From Adineta ricciae (taxonomy: Eukaryota > Rotifera > Eurotatoria > Adinetida > Adinetidae), in assembly GCA_905250025.1 (NCBI GenBank), contig CAJNOJ010000010.1, positions 548,964 through 612,963 of the forward strand: 64,000 bases of DNA, in the 5' to 3' direction. The notes below the pieces were generated by a model, which searched no databases, had not been told where the DNA came from, and was given only the letters and a program-made list of their open reading frames with translations. Shown one piece after another: positions 1 through 11,681 of the stretch. The number at the start of each line of letters is the position of its first letter. The first letter of the stretch is position 1. A program made the position numbers and the translations under genes.

Positions 1-1
1 T

Positions 2-3000
2 GCTCAGGGAACACCAGGTACGGGCGCGAGCACGCTGACGCCAGGAACCGGAGCCACCCAAGGAACACCGGGCACAGCACCAACAGGTGCCACTGGAGCT
101 ACTGGAGCCACTGGAGCAACTGGAGCAACACAAGGAACTGGAGCAACACAAGGAACTGGAGCTACACAAGGAACTGGTGCTACACAGGGAACTGCAGGCA
201 CTGGAGCTACACAAGGAACACCAGGTACAGGAGCAAGCACAGTGACGCTAGGAACTGGAGCTACGCAAGGAACACCTTCGAGCGGAATATATGAGTCCAC
301 TTCGTATGGTACTTTTGGAAGCAGTACGTCGTTCGTCAGTATTAGTTCTTTGGTAACTGTGGAGACAACGAAGACTACAGGTATGTGCGAATGTATAATA
401 TGAAGCTGTGCTGGTGTAGTGTACTGGGGATTGATATTAGTTGAAGTCAGCTGTGGATGATGGATTGGTAGGTCAGAAGAAGTTAGTAAGAATAGACATA
501 GGAGGAATGGAGTGTGGGTAAGTGTAGTTGATCGGGAGTTATATGTGGTGTATGGTGGTGGTCGCGAAACGGAAGGTGAGCGAAATGGTTTTTTCGGAGT
601 TGTCGAGATTAGAAGAAGAGGTGATGTGTTGTGACGAAGGAGGGGTGTGGAACTTCTTTGATTATGGTGTTTTGTTGCAGTGACACCGAGTGGAAATCAA
701 ACTGTCACAAGTGGTGCCCCATGCTACAATAGTGATGTGATGTATTACAATGATGCAGTTGTACGAATTAAACAGTTGGAAACGAATAATCTGATACCAG
801 TAGCATCAATGCGCGCAGATGCTGCGGGATACAGCTCATTGGACATTGAACGCCCTACATTTTTGGTTGAGTTGAACGAATATGTAGTTTCGCGGATTGT
901 GTCGATCTCTATACCAATGAAGGATGGTGCAAGTAATGTGAATCAGATCGTAGTCAAATTCTACAGTACGAACGGTGAAATTATCCGAAATGGCACAGGG
1001 CAATTGTGGGTTGTTGAAACAATACCAGGCGTTACGACTGTATGATTGACTTAAAATGAAGTTGCTGTATGCTTACTTTTTTATAATTTATTTAGATTCA
1101 GCAACTGGTACCCCAAGTACCAATTGGCAAATTGGAAATCAAGGTAATCGGCACGACAGATGGTGGTTTACCGAAAAATATTAGTATCATAATAATTGGA
1201 TGTATTCCATATGGTAAGTGAAATTAGACAAGAAAGTTGTTTATGTATAAAAAGTTGTTTTAGAGGGTGAATCATCTACAACAGCAGCTAGCACTGTGGA
1301 AGTGACCGGTGTATCATCTACATCGGCTACGACAGGGCCCAGTGTTTGTGTTAAAATCGAAGCAATGAAATCAGAAGCTACAGTTATTGAAGATATATCA
1401 ACTACTCCAGAGCTCACTGTTAATGTGAAGAACTTTACTGTAGGTCAAAGTGGCGTTAGTTTTCCTGAAACAGCAGTGAATCCCAATATAACTATCGTAT
1501 TTAATCGTCCTGGCAATTTGTTTGTTGTCAAAGTGCCTGAAGAGAGCGAGACAAATGTTAATCAGATTGCTGTATCATTTTTTGATGAAAATGATAATTT
1601 GATTGTGGCATATACCTCACCATCGGATTCGCCTGCCCTTCCAAGCACTTTAGACGTGAACAATGTTTGGAAGATTGTTATCGAGATCGTATCAACATTC
1701 GATGACGAAAGTCCGAAGAACGTTACCCTCAGTGTCATCGGATGCTTCTCTGAAGGTAAACTACCCAGTCTGCCGTTCAGGATTCTCAATAAACAAACTA
1801 TCTTCTTGCACTTTAGTTACGCGATCGCCGTCAACAACGAAAGTAACTGGCACTACATCAGGTTGCGTTTTAACTCAGTGGCAAGAATGGTCAACGTGTT
1901 CAGCTGAATGTCAACACGGTCGTACCCGATCTCGAACACGTTCCGTTATCAGTGGCCAATGCCATCAACCATTATACGAGACAGACTCATGTTCTGACGT
2001 ATCTTGCGAAGAATGTACGATTACGCGTGAAAAATACCGCCAACAATTAGACCGAGAACCACCAAGTGACGGTAAGTTGAATTCACTTTTTTTTGTATTA
2101 TCGCGAAGAATAAGAGCAAAATTGACTTGCTTCTTTTGAAGATTTCGTCGGATATTTAATCAACTCGACAACCTTGGAAGTAACAAATATATCAATTAAG
2201 ATTGATGACAAGATTGATCGAAACGCATCGATATTCATCAATAATTGCACTCGTCTCACTTGTAAACCAAATGGAATAACCAAGGAACAAGTTCCATGTT
2301 TAGGTAAATCTAATTAACTTTATTTAGTAAGATATTTTTTGACTTATCTGCTTTTTTTTTACAGAGGACTGCAAATATACTCCATGGTCCCAATGGAGCA
2401 GATGCAATGCATCATGCGGCAAAGAAGGATCCCGAATACATTCACGCAATTTAATTCCAACATATCCATACAATCCATTGTGTGCTCGACAAATAACGGA
2501 AACACTACCATGCATAGGCGATCCATGCCCATGTGTGAAAGGTGTGAACTGTACATGTGATGTCACTGATTGGTGTCATTGGTCATCATGCTCAAAATCA
2601 TGTGGTACTGGTCAACAGGAACGTACTCGTCAATTTAGAACATCAGAAAATGAAAATTGCACGGACACAAATCTACGTGAAACACGGCCATGTAACCCAC
2701 AATGCTGCCGCATCGATGGTAAATTTACAGAATGGTCAACTTGGTCAACATGTTCAAAACCATGTGATTGCGGAATACAATATCGAAATCGATCGTGCAC
2801 TAATCCAGCACCTTCATGTGATGGCAAAGAATGTACAGGAAATTCATACCAAACACAAGTGTGCCATTCCCATTCATGTGGTAAGTTTGACAACGAGGAA
2901 ATCCAAACTAGTTATGTGACATGCTTCTATCCTTTCTTTTAAGAATCAAACTGTACTAATGGTAAAATCTATCACGAATGCGCTAACGATTGTGATCGTA

Positions 3001-4584
3001 CATGTGACTCCTTAACATGCGACAATCAATGCCGACGTCCAGATACTTGCGTGCCAGGTTGCATATGTCCTCCACCTAAAATTATGGCACCTAACGGACA
3101 ATGTGTCGAGCGTAAAGAATGCGTCTGTCGTCTACCAACAGATAACAGTACGTTGGTGAATGGTGAAAGCAATGTACGAGATTCTTGCACTAAATATACA
3201 TGCAAAGATGGTTGCGTCGTCAAAGAAGATAAGAATTGTACTGTGTGTGAATGGTCACAATGGGGACCATTTACTGATTGTTCGAACACTTGTAACGGCA
3301 CACAGAGTCGCTTCCGAACATACGGTGGAAGAAATTGTCCAGACAATCGTACAGAAGAATACAAACGATCATGTTCTTCGAATTGTACAATTGTTTGTAC
3401 TTATAACGCACCAAATGGTTCGGTCATTACATATAAAGTGGGCGAAATCATTCGGGAAACGCCATGTGAAAAAATGTAACTATATCTTTCAAATCTTATT
3501 AGTAAGAACACATCTGAATGTTTTGTTTTATCTAGTGTTTGTCGCGAAACAGGTAAGATTGATATTCAACCAGTTAGTGGTGCAAATGTCGATGGAAAAT
3601 GGAGTTTATGGACGCATTGGACCGAATGCAGTCAAACATGCAAAGGAATACGTAAACGATATCACTTATGTATTTCACCCGAGCCCAAGTGTGCTGGAAA
3701 GACATGTATGGCATTACCAGATTCTGAAGTTGATTATGTAACCACTGAAAATAACCACACTGTTCGTCGAGAAACGCAGTATGAACAATGCAATGAGATC
3801 TGTAAGTTCAACTATGCTAAATCATATGCAGATTTGATTACTTTTCTTTTGCTCTGTCATGTTAAGGCACTACAAGTCCAGTACCTACAACAACTGTTAC
3901 CCCACCAGTTACGACTCCTCACACAGAATGTTACGTACAGAATGGATCGCAAGTTATTGTCGTACCAGTAAGTTCACTAGAAGATTTGCCATTCTCTATA
4001 GTTCGTAAATGTTATCTTTAGCCTAAGCAAATTATAGTCAATCCAGCCAATCCATGTGAACAGTGTACTTGCCGCCACGGCAAACTTGACTGTTTTACTA
4101 CATGTGCTGAAAACGAACAGACATGTTTATCGAGACAAGATCAAGATTCAAACTACCGTTACACGTGGATTCCTCCTCAATCTGGCCATTGCTGTGGTAC
4201 ATGTAACAAGACTAGAAGTATGGTCCTTTATCGATTTGTTTCATGATGAACTATAAATTCGTTTCTCGTTTAGTCGAAAGTAAATGTCGTCTGGAAATAT
4301 TACCCGCCGAGCGTGTTAAAGTTCATAACGGTAAATGTGTATCATTGACCGAAGTTCCACGTGAACGATGTACTGGTGGTTGTGAGTCTGGTGCAAGCAA
4401 TACATTAGAAATGGGCAATGAGCTCTATTCATTTGGCAATTCGACATGTATGTGCTGTGGACCAAGCGATACTTACACCGAAGAAATATCGATGGAATGT
4501 GCAACAGTCGGCGTTCCTCGATTCATTACGACAGCTCTCTACACACGTATCCGATCGTGTGATTGCAAAGCTTGTCAAGGTTAA
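2..4584 (+). CDS. SCO-spondin/mucin-like secreted mosaic protein, 3' part
   Basis: Partial at the left edge. Twelve exons fit in phase: 2-380, 681-1039, 1096-1213, 1264-1755, 1817-2071, 2142-2303, 2365-2880, 2944-3475, 3536-3801, 3867-3967, 4022-4217, 4274-4584. Domain order: Gly/Ala/Thr-rich mucin-like repeat (exon 1); two copies of a module of about 120-130 residues ending in 'PKN(I/V)...GC'; TSP1 repeats with WSxWSxC-type cores (WQEWSTCSAEC, YTPWSQWSRC, DWCHWSSCSKSC, FTEWSTWSTCSKPC, then after the TIL domain CEWSQWGPFTDC and WSLWTHWTEC); a cysteine-rich TIL domain (about 2950-3150); a VWC-like domain (about 4022-4200); and a C-terminal cystine knot (CTCK, exon 12) ending in CDCKAC. This architecture is that of SCO-spondin, hemolectin and gel-forming mucin relatives, which are secreted and multimerise through CTCK. 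The N-terminal VWD region, if present, lies outside the window. Family identity is firm; orthology to SCO-spondin itself is not. Confidence 0.88.
90..290 (+). repeat. Short tandem repeat encoding Gly-Ala-Thr / GTGATQ units
   Basis: Imperfect 9- and 18-base units encode GAT and GTGATQ in the first exon of the mosaic protein. The units differ mostly at third codon positions. This is a typical threonine-rich, probably O-glycosylated mucin-like linker and is likely length-polymorphic. Confidence 0.75.
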
Positions 4585-4616
4585 TTTTATCCTCTTATTG
4601 TATTGCACTTCTAATT

Positions 4617-4630
4617 CAACAATAAAGGAC
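4617..4630 (+). promoter_or_regulatory. Poly(A) signal of the mosaic protein gene
   Basis: AATAAA lies about 35 bases after the TAA stop at 4582-4584, a normal spacing for the end of this transcript. The next gene is on the opposite strand and convergent, ending at about 4841. Confidence 0.5.
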
Positions 4631-4840
4631 ATTTAAGCAGCAGCCCATAACTTTCTCATGTATGCATGTCGAACTGCTCTCACAGTGATAGAATTTGTAA
4701 TCATAAGGCAAAAATATTATTTAATAACATCGCTTCTGTATGTATAATAACAACAAAACGAAAAAAAAAAGAAAATGCGACCGCCGGCGATCAAACAATA
4801 TGAAAGATCATAAAAACGTATGAGTAGAAGTGATCAATAT

Positions 4841-7670
4841 TCAGTTTTTGGTAATTATCGTTGAACTATTTACTGTATGAACAGATGCATATTGAGTTGT
4901 AACTGAAACTGACTGGTTCGCCTTGAACTTTTGATGATACGATATACAGTAGCAAAATGATCGTAATTCATATTTATCCTGTATACAAGCCGACGTTTGC
5001 CCGTAAAGATTAACACGAAGAATATCACTGTGTAATTGTATGCGCTTGGTTTGTTCATGATAAAGAAGGCGACTTTCAAAAATACCGCCAGATGGCGAGA
5101 CCTCGAAGAGAACTGTATATGAATGAGTAAATTGATTTGTGGCATTCTTATTATCATTGACTTTTTTTGGTGCTGCTAATACTTCGACTTCCGCGCGTAT
5201 AATTACTTTCAATTCAAGTGGAAGACACAAATGGGTATGTGATTTCAATTTAACGTTATTGATGTGATCAATACTTGCTACTGCTAGGTCTTTAATCACA
5301 GGTAATGTTATATCGAGTGGAGTACTACGTGAACACGGACAGTATTTCTCTATAGGAAAACCAAAGATTGTTCATTCTCAGTAGTAAATCGTGATGATGT
5401 GAAATCTTTACCTGGAATACCGGCCGAAGAACAATTTCGTTCTGGGATTGGATGAAAAAGTGATATGCCTGGCGTTGTTGATTGCCAATTGACTAAGAGT
5501 GGATCGAATATATTAGGCTGTTCAACCATCTTCAAAATATTCGCTAATGTCTCAAACACATCCCACCAAGATGTGAGCACTAAATTCAAAACTCCTCTGT
5601 TGTTTTCTTGTTCACAGTCAAGTATTCTACATACTTTGCTCATTATTTTTCAGATTCATCATTGCCTGTGGAAATTGTTGTTTATACGATTGCGGAAATA
5701 ACATGGAAAAAAACGGTAATTTCACCTCGAAACTTCCAATACGTGTCAATCGTAATCGATGTTGTCGATGTCCGTGATCACCACAGACGATTAATATCGT
5801 GTTATTCATTAAATTGTTTTGAAATAAGTTCTCAAAGAAAGTTTTCAAATCATAATCGATCCAGAATAACCTCTCTAGATAATCATGACTCATTTCATTC
5901 ATTTTCATTATGCCGAACGTGGGATAATCGGGTGTTTTGTGATGAAGATGAAGAAACTGCTCTAACCAGTCTAATGAAAGAAAATGCAGCAATTTATTGA
6001 GATAGCACGGTTTCGGATTGGAATTGCCAGCATATTTGTTGTAAGACAATGTTTCGTATAATGAGAGCCAATACGGACGAAGATAAAAGTCGGTTGGCTG
6101 CTGACGAAAACCGTTTTTTAAGTTATAGAACGCACTTTCACGCCACTCTTCACTGAAAAACGTTGTATAATTTAACCGAGAGAAATTTTTTATGATAAAT
6201 GGATAATCATCGTATGGACCAGGATAATGAACGATCTTTTTCACTTGATAACGTCGTTTTGTTTTCGGTTCAACCTTTGTTTCTATACGAGTGAATTCAT
6301 ATCGACTGTCGTTGATATTCGGTTTTTGATAATTCGTTGCTGATTGGCCGAATAGTAATGGAACGATATTTTCAAATGTTCCGTCTCCTACGATGCTATG
6401 TCGTTGGAACGTAAATAGACCTTGAGATTTTAAATAGGACAATGTTTGAGGCAACGCTCGACGAGCTTGTAGATCGCTAACAGCATCGAGAATGACCATG
6501 ATTACGGATGGTGGTGAACGATCCGGAGTCGAAGATGACATGAGTTTGGACATCCATGTTGCTGTTTCTTTGTTTAGCCATGTATCGCGAGAAAAACGAG
6601 GCTTTTTCAAACGAAACAACGGATGAATATATTCGTAAACTAGATTTGACGGTTTCGCTGTTGTGGATGAGCTTTTTTTATCGACAGGATTGATTTTAAC
6701 AGTAGTCGAACAATTCGAACCGCTAAAGTACAAAATAGAATGAATGAAAATTAACGATTTCTTCCTAAAGTTTTTCTTCATCGGATGCACTTCGATTTCT
6801 ATCAAAGAACACAAAGATCGGAAATTCCATTAGATGAAGAATCTTCTCTACAGCGATGATCAAATACTTCGGAAGCCATCACTTCATCGCTGTATTCATT
6901 ATTGATTGTCATTATAAATGAAAATCAAATTCTCTAATGATTTTACTTAAATATTAATGTAAAAACGATCTCAACGGATGTGTTCATCAATAATAGATAA
7001 ATTTCTCGAGAACAGCCCTATATACATTATTTAAATGATTGAATATCGTCGAACGAACTTACCAGAAGATGTTGCCATCGAAATGCTCTTTTCTATCATT
7101 GTAACAACGAGTTAAAACAAAGTCTACATCTGTAATCGAACCCGTACATCCATTTGTGATCAACATTGGTTCTGATAATGTATAAGACCAATCACGAAAT
7201 AGTTTCTCCTCAGAATTCCTTCCGACTTTCAAATAGACACAGTGCGTAATCGATGAAGAAAAGTATGTCTGATTGACAGTTTGATTGAACACTAGATATG
7301 TGTTGTTAACAACGTTAATCAAGTTTTCTTTATTAGTCGGACATCGGTATCGTGGTTTAATACGTATAGATTTCGCTATACTCTGATCCCATGGATCAAA
7401 TCGAGGTATATAACAAATGGATGACGATGATAAAGATGCATATTGGTCAGAATCATCATTCAAACTATTGTCGATAAACGAAGCGATGGATAAATCAATC
7501 GATGGGCCTGATGGTGGTGTAATCAAAATAAGTCGTCGGTATACGATAAAAAAGAAAATTATATTTAACGTCACGAGTATGTAGAGTACGTGAGAACGTT
7601 TACGAAAACGAGCTGACATCATGAACGGTGGATACTTATATAAACGTAAACGATGAGCGAGACTTGGCAT
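4841..7670 (-). CDS. DUF229 (alkaline-phosphatase/sulfatase fold) type II membrane protein
   Basis: Four exons: 7670-7063, 6722 to about 5662, about 5621 to 5414, about 5351 to 4841. The N-terminus has a short cytosolic stretch and one membrane segment (about residues 28-48, 'VLYILVTLNIIFFFIVYRR'), giving a type II membrane or Golgi-like topology. The body carries DUF229 hallmarks: 'VIMVILDAVSD' near the nucleophile/metal region, 'GDGTFENIVPLLFG', 'CGDHGHR' (metal-binding Asp-His), 'LPFFSMLFP', then 'GISLFHPIP..NCSSAGIP' continuing over a splice into 'EKYCPC'. The last match across exons supports the splice assignment. DUF229 proteins are widespread in nematodes and other invertebrates and resemble sulfatases or phosphatases; substrate unknown. 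The intron between exons 2 and 3 is only about 40 bp. The start is the first Met before the membrane segment; a second Met lies 16 residues later. Confidence 0.85.
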
Positions 7671-9822
7671 AGAATACTTGCCAAAAGATAAAGTCGATTT
7701 TCCACCTGAAAGTACAAAGAAAAACGACTGAAATGAAAAGAAAACATAAAAGGTTAATGATCATAAAACTACTATGATGCTACTCGATGCACCGTTCTTT
7801 CTGCTTCACATTGATTAAGCTAGATCATATTTCGTAAGCGTATTACAGTGATATATATATAACATAGAAAAGAAAGAAAAAGGAGAAGAGAAAGCATACC
7901 ACGCAAACATATGGATCGAAGCACATGCCTATGTTGACTTTAACTCAGAGGTGCATGTTCAAATTTCTTTCTCTTTCCTTGGCAAATCAACTGAATTCTA
8001 AAGAGACAGATGTCTAAAGACGAGCTTTGTCTCTCGGTAGTATATTCATGTCAGAACCGCTTTTCTACCTGATAAAAGAGAACGAGAATGGAGGAGAAAG
8101 AAGAATTTTGTTGAAAAGATGATGATAATAGAAAATAGGCAAGCAAGCAAGCACTCCGTGATATCTCTATTATGTCGACAAATAATTCCTCGTGATTCTT
8201 CTTTGACGCACTAAAATAGTGCACGTTAAGGAAATGTTTTCTTTCCATTAAATTCACATGCGTTGGATTCGCTATGAAATAGAACCTTCATGTTCTTTTT
8301 CATCGATAAAAGTAGAGCTGTGACACGGATAGAGTTCTTGTTACGTACTTAATTAAAGTAGAACTCTGAGCGAAAACATTGTGAAATGTCTGTTCTAATC
8401 TTTTAAACAATAAATTATGTGTCTCGTTCGAGTAGTTTATCGCGTTGATAATTGATTTTGTTTGTCGACTACACAAGTGTTTCACTTTTCTATTGAAGAA
8501 ACACAATGTTCACAAGATACGCGTTTTTTTTATCTCAATACCTCTTATAATCCAAGAGAAGAAAAATACGCAACAATCTCCATAGAAACAGATTCACAAA
8601 CAACTTACCGTTGTTTTTCCACTGTGCACATATAACTACGAAATCGTCCTTACACTACTGATATCGATAAGTCGAAGAACTGCTTTTCTCGAATACTCTC
8701 TGATACATTCATCTAACAACTATACTATTTAGATGGATTATGTAGATTTCTTTTTTCTTCTTCTTTCTCCTCGAGTTCTTTTTACTGCAATGCTTATCTA
8801 TCTTCACTCCTTCGATATTTATTTTTAGTAATGCTTGAGAATGTTTTCTTCCTTCTTTTTCTCTGCTTTCTCATTGACCGGATGTACAAAGATGGTCGAC
8901 GACTAAGAATACATGTCTGCTGTCTTAATGCACAGAACACATAAGAAAATGATGGCGCGTCGCGCGCTTTGTCGAACAACAGAACGTGCTCTAACACATC
9001 TGAAGAAATAGATAATACAATTGTTGCTTTATCCTAACCTCGTTAATCTCTATGGAGACGGTTATTAATAATATGTATCGACATAGAAGTTTCTTAATGA
9101 AAGAAAAAGGCAAAACCATACCAAAATAATTAAGAAAGAAAAAAAAGAAACTAGGCAGTCGTTACGAACTAGTTCGATTTTAATGATCAGGAGAAAGAAG
9201 AGAAAGCAGGCATATGTTTATTGCTTTAAAAGACAGAACGTGGTTTCTTATTCCATCGATGTTGTTTTCATCTTCCTCTCGTCAAATCAATTGCTTGATA
9301 GAATTTTGCAAAAGATATCCTCATAATAAAATAGGCATTCAATAAAAATCATTCACAATTGATTACTTTCTGTCAATGTTCGTTGTGAACATGCCAGAAC
9401 AAAAATGCCGTTCTTCTACTCGATTTTATTAATAATGAACGTGAAAGATTTTCACCATGAGCAATACGCTTAATAAAATCCAAGTAACCGGAGGATGTGC
9501 CATTGTTAATGATGATAATCTGAACGTAATTAATACGTCGATTGAAAGATGCTTAATGCACAGGTATATAATCAACTACAATTAGAAAAAAAGCCGTTTT
9601 TTTCTCTGTCAGAAAGTGAAATAAACATTAAGATTTAGCCTTCTGTCAGGAAAATATCCTTCGCTTTTTTCAATAGGAAAACAATCTCGAAAGGAGAAGA
9701 AATTCTTTTTATCAACTGTTCGTTCATTGCCAGTCGCATGCTCTTTTTTTTTTCTTTATTGAGGAATATTTCTGAGACAACAAAACGTTTATTTGTATTT
9801 TTATTAAAATAACGCCAGATAT
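7671..9822. other. Intergenic region, 2.15 kb, no gene seen
   Basis: Lies upstream of the DUF229 gene and downstream of the neuropeptide gene, both on the minus strand. AT-rich, with pyrimidine tracts and a short TA run near 7850. Open frames are short and lack domain-like sequence. It may hold the DUF229 promoter and 5' UTR exons, but I cannot place them. Confidence 0.5.
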
Positions 9823-10396
9823 CTACAAAGCGGCGTTTTTCTTTCCGAATTGAAAGTGTATGGCTGCTGCACGTTTACCGAATCGATACGGTAAAGCCGC
9901 AGCAACAAAAGAAGCTCGTTTACCAAAACGGTATGGAATTGCCCAAAGACGACCATCCGCAACGTTGATACTGGAGCTACCACCACGAGCTAATTTTTTT
10001 GCATAACGTTTGTGGAATACTGGAGACCATATCGCTTGATTGTCTTGATCTTGATAATAATCATTACGATATTCTTCTTCTTCACTATCGTTTGTATTCA
10101 AAGCATCATCGTCGTCATCGTCTTCATCGTCATCACCGGTATTGATATCATTGAGGGTATCGTGTTTGAAAGTTTGACGATGTTGATGATTTTCGAGAGC
10201 AGATGTTGAAGGACGCTACGATGATAGAAAGATATTCAGGGGAAAGAAAGCTAGACATGATTAGACGAACTTCATTATTTTGATGTTGAGACACTGCGTC
10301 GTCTGTTGATTGAGGTATCTTTGTTGTTGCTGACAATGTAACCATGATAAGAACAACAATGGATAGTTGTAAAAAAACGAAACGTGATGAAATCAT
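9823..10396 (-). CDS. RFamide-type neuropeptide precursor
   Basis: Two exons, 10396-10271 and 10215-9823, joined in phase 0 across a 55-bp intron, give about 172 residues. Residues 1-23 form a signal peptide (MISSRFVFLQLSIVVLIMVT, cut near SA/TT). An acidic spacer (DDDEDDDDDD, then SEEEEY) follows. Three amidation cassettes close the protein: ...LWAIPYRF-GKR, ASFVAAALPYRF-GKR and AAAIHFQF-GKK, before the tail NAAL. Each Gly followed by a dibasic pair predicts prohormone-convertase cleavage and C-terminal amidation, giving two PYRFamides and one HFQFamide. Acidic spacers between signal peptide and peptides are normal for such precursors. I cannot assign it to a named family (FMRFamide, sNPF, RYamide, luqin); the shared PYRF ending is the best handle. 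The donor of the intron (GTTCGT) is weak. Confidence 0.85.
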
Positions 10397-10512
10397 TTTG
10401 TTGAAGAATAGGATATAAAGAATAATATGAGATTGTAAATCACTAAAAAAACAAAGTTAAATAAAAGAATTAGCACAGGAGAACTTGAAAGATGTGAGTG
10501 GGACGATCCGAA

Positions 10513-10584
10513 GCCCCTATAGCTCAGTGGTAGAGCGCCAGTCTTGTAAACTGGAGGTCCGTAGTTCGATCCTGCGTGGGGGCA
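10513..10584 (+). tRNA. tRNA-Thr (anticodon TGT)
   Basis: A 72-base cloverleaf. Acceptor GCCCCTA pairs with TGGGGGC, followed by discriminator A. The D arm is GCTC...GAGC. The anticodon stem CCAGT/ACTGG holds loop CTTGTAA with anticodon TGT (reads ACA, Thr). The T arm CGTAG/CTGCG holds loop TTCGATC. A-box (TAGCTCAGTGG) and B-box (GTTCGATCC) internal promoters are visible. There is no intron and no encoded CCA, as expected for a eukaryotic gene. A run of five T begins four bases after the end and would terminate RNA polymerase III. Confidence 0.96.
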
Positions 10585-10587
10585 TCT

Positions 10588-10593
10588 ACTTTT
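10588..10593 (+). terminator. Pol III oligo-T terminator of tRNA-Thr
   Basis: TTTTT directly downstream of the mature tRNA 3' end is the standard RNA polymerase III stop signal. Confidence 0.7.
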
Positions 10594-11681
10594 TGCAATC
10601 GGCTCATTGTGCAGTCAGTGTACCATCCAACGCAGAGCTTAAGAAGAAGATTCTACTACTTCAATTTATTAATTACAAACCATGATCAACAAGTTCTTTC
10701 TTCTCAGGCGAAAATAGACAACAATCCATTATCTCTATATTTAGATTGGAAAGTATCGCTGTAAAACTTATACTTCTAATGAGTATGTCTAATCATATTT
10801 TATTATCGTAATAGTCATTTGTCGATCGTTTTCCGGGAAAATGACTATTGATGAGAAGATTACCTGAACTAATATGAACCCGTCTGTGCTATGGAGGCAA
10901 TCACCGAGTTTAATCTATGTGGGATATATAGCTCGAATGATCGGCTATGCGAAGAGAAATGCGACGTTTCTCTCTTCTTAATGTCTGAAAAAAAAGAGAG
11001 ATTGATGAGAGCAGAAGTAATTGCCGATGATTTCTTCATCTTATTCTTTCATAGTTTTTGTAATCGAACAATAATAACACAACTTGAAATTCTAACGACA
11101 ATAGCTGAGAGATGAAAAAGTTTCTTCCTTTTCTTTTCTCTCAGTATGATTATTGAAAAAAGTTTCTAACTCAAGATGACAGAACAATAGAGTTGGTGAC
11201 AATGATGTTCGTTAAGTATATCTCTTGTTCGTTAGAACTAATAATTGGATTCGTTACATGTCAAGACAATTTCAAAGACATAAATAAAGTTCTACGCAGA
11301 GTATCTCTCTTTCTATTTTCAGATCTAATCATTAAATATAGCTTTGTCTAAGTACAATTCAAACAGATGCATTGAGAAACCGAAAGTTTGTGATATTTAA
11401 TACACCACACTAATGAATCTTCATATCGCGGTGAGAAAGAGATCATTCGGACAGCGCATGACTATTTGCGTCTATCTTTTATCGTGTGTAATGCACACTG
11501 CGTGTCATTTTTTCTTTTCTCACATGTACGCATGTATATATATATATATGACAATAATCCGAGCATTATAATCTATGGTATATTAGATATCAACTGACCA
11601 TTGTCCTCGAATCAATATATCAGCGAAGTATGAACTGATTGCGTAGGATGCTAAGAGAAAAAAGCTATTTGCGTGTTTAGT
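10594..11681. other. Intergenic region upstream of DGAT1
   Basis: About 1.1 kb between the tRNA and the DGAT1 start. It contains a short inverted repeat (AGTCATTT...AAATGACT, about 10813-10846) and a TA run (about 11536-11550). A 74-codon open frame at 10891-11115 has no recognisable feature and is not called. Confidence 0.4.

Noticed and set aside
4-300. 98-codon Val/Pro/Ala-rich frame on the minus strand at the left edge
   Set aside because: Mirror of the Gly-Ala-Thr repeat coded on the plus strand; low-complexity shadow.
5608-6000. 130-codon frame on the plus strand
   Set aside because: Antisense to the conserved DUF229 domain exon.
10813-10846. Inverted repeat AGTCATTT...AAATGACT
   Set aside because: Eight-base arms with an 18-base spacer are expected by chance in AT-rich DNA; no link to a gene.
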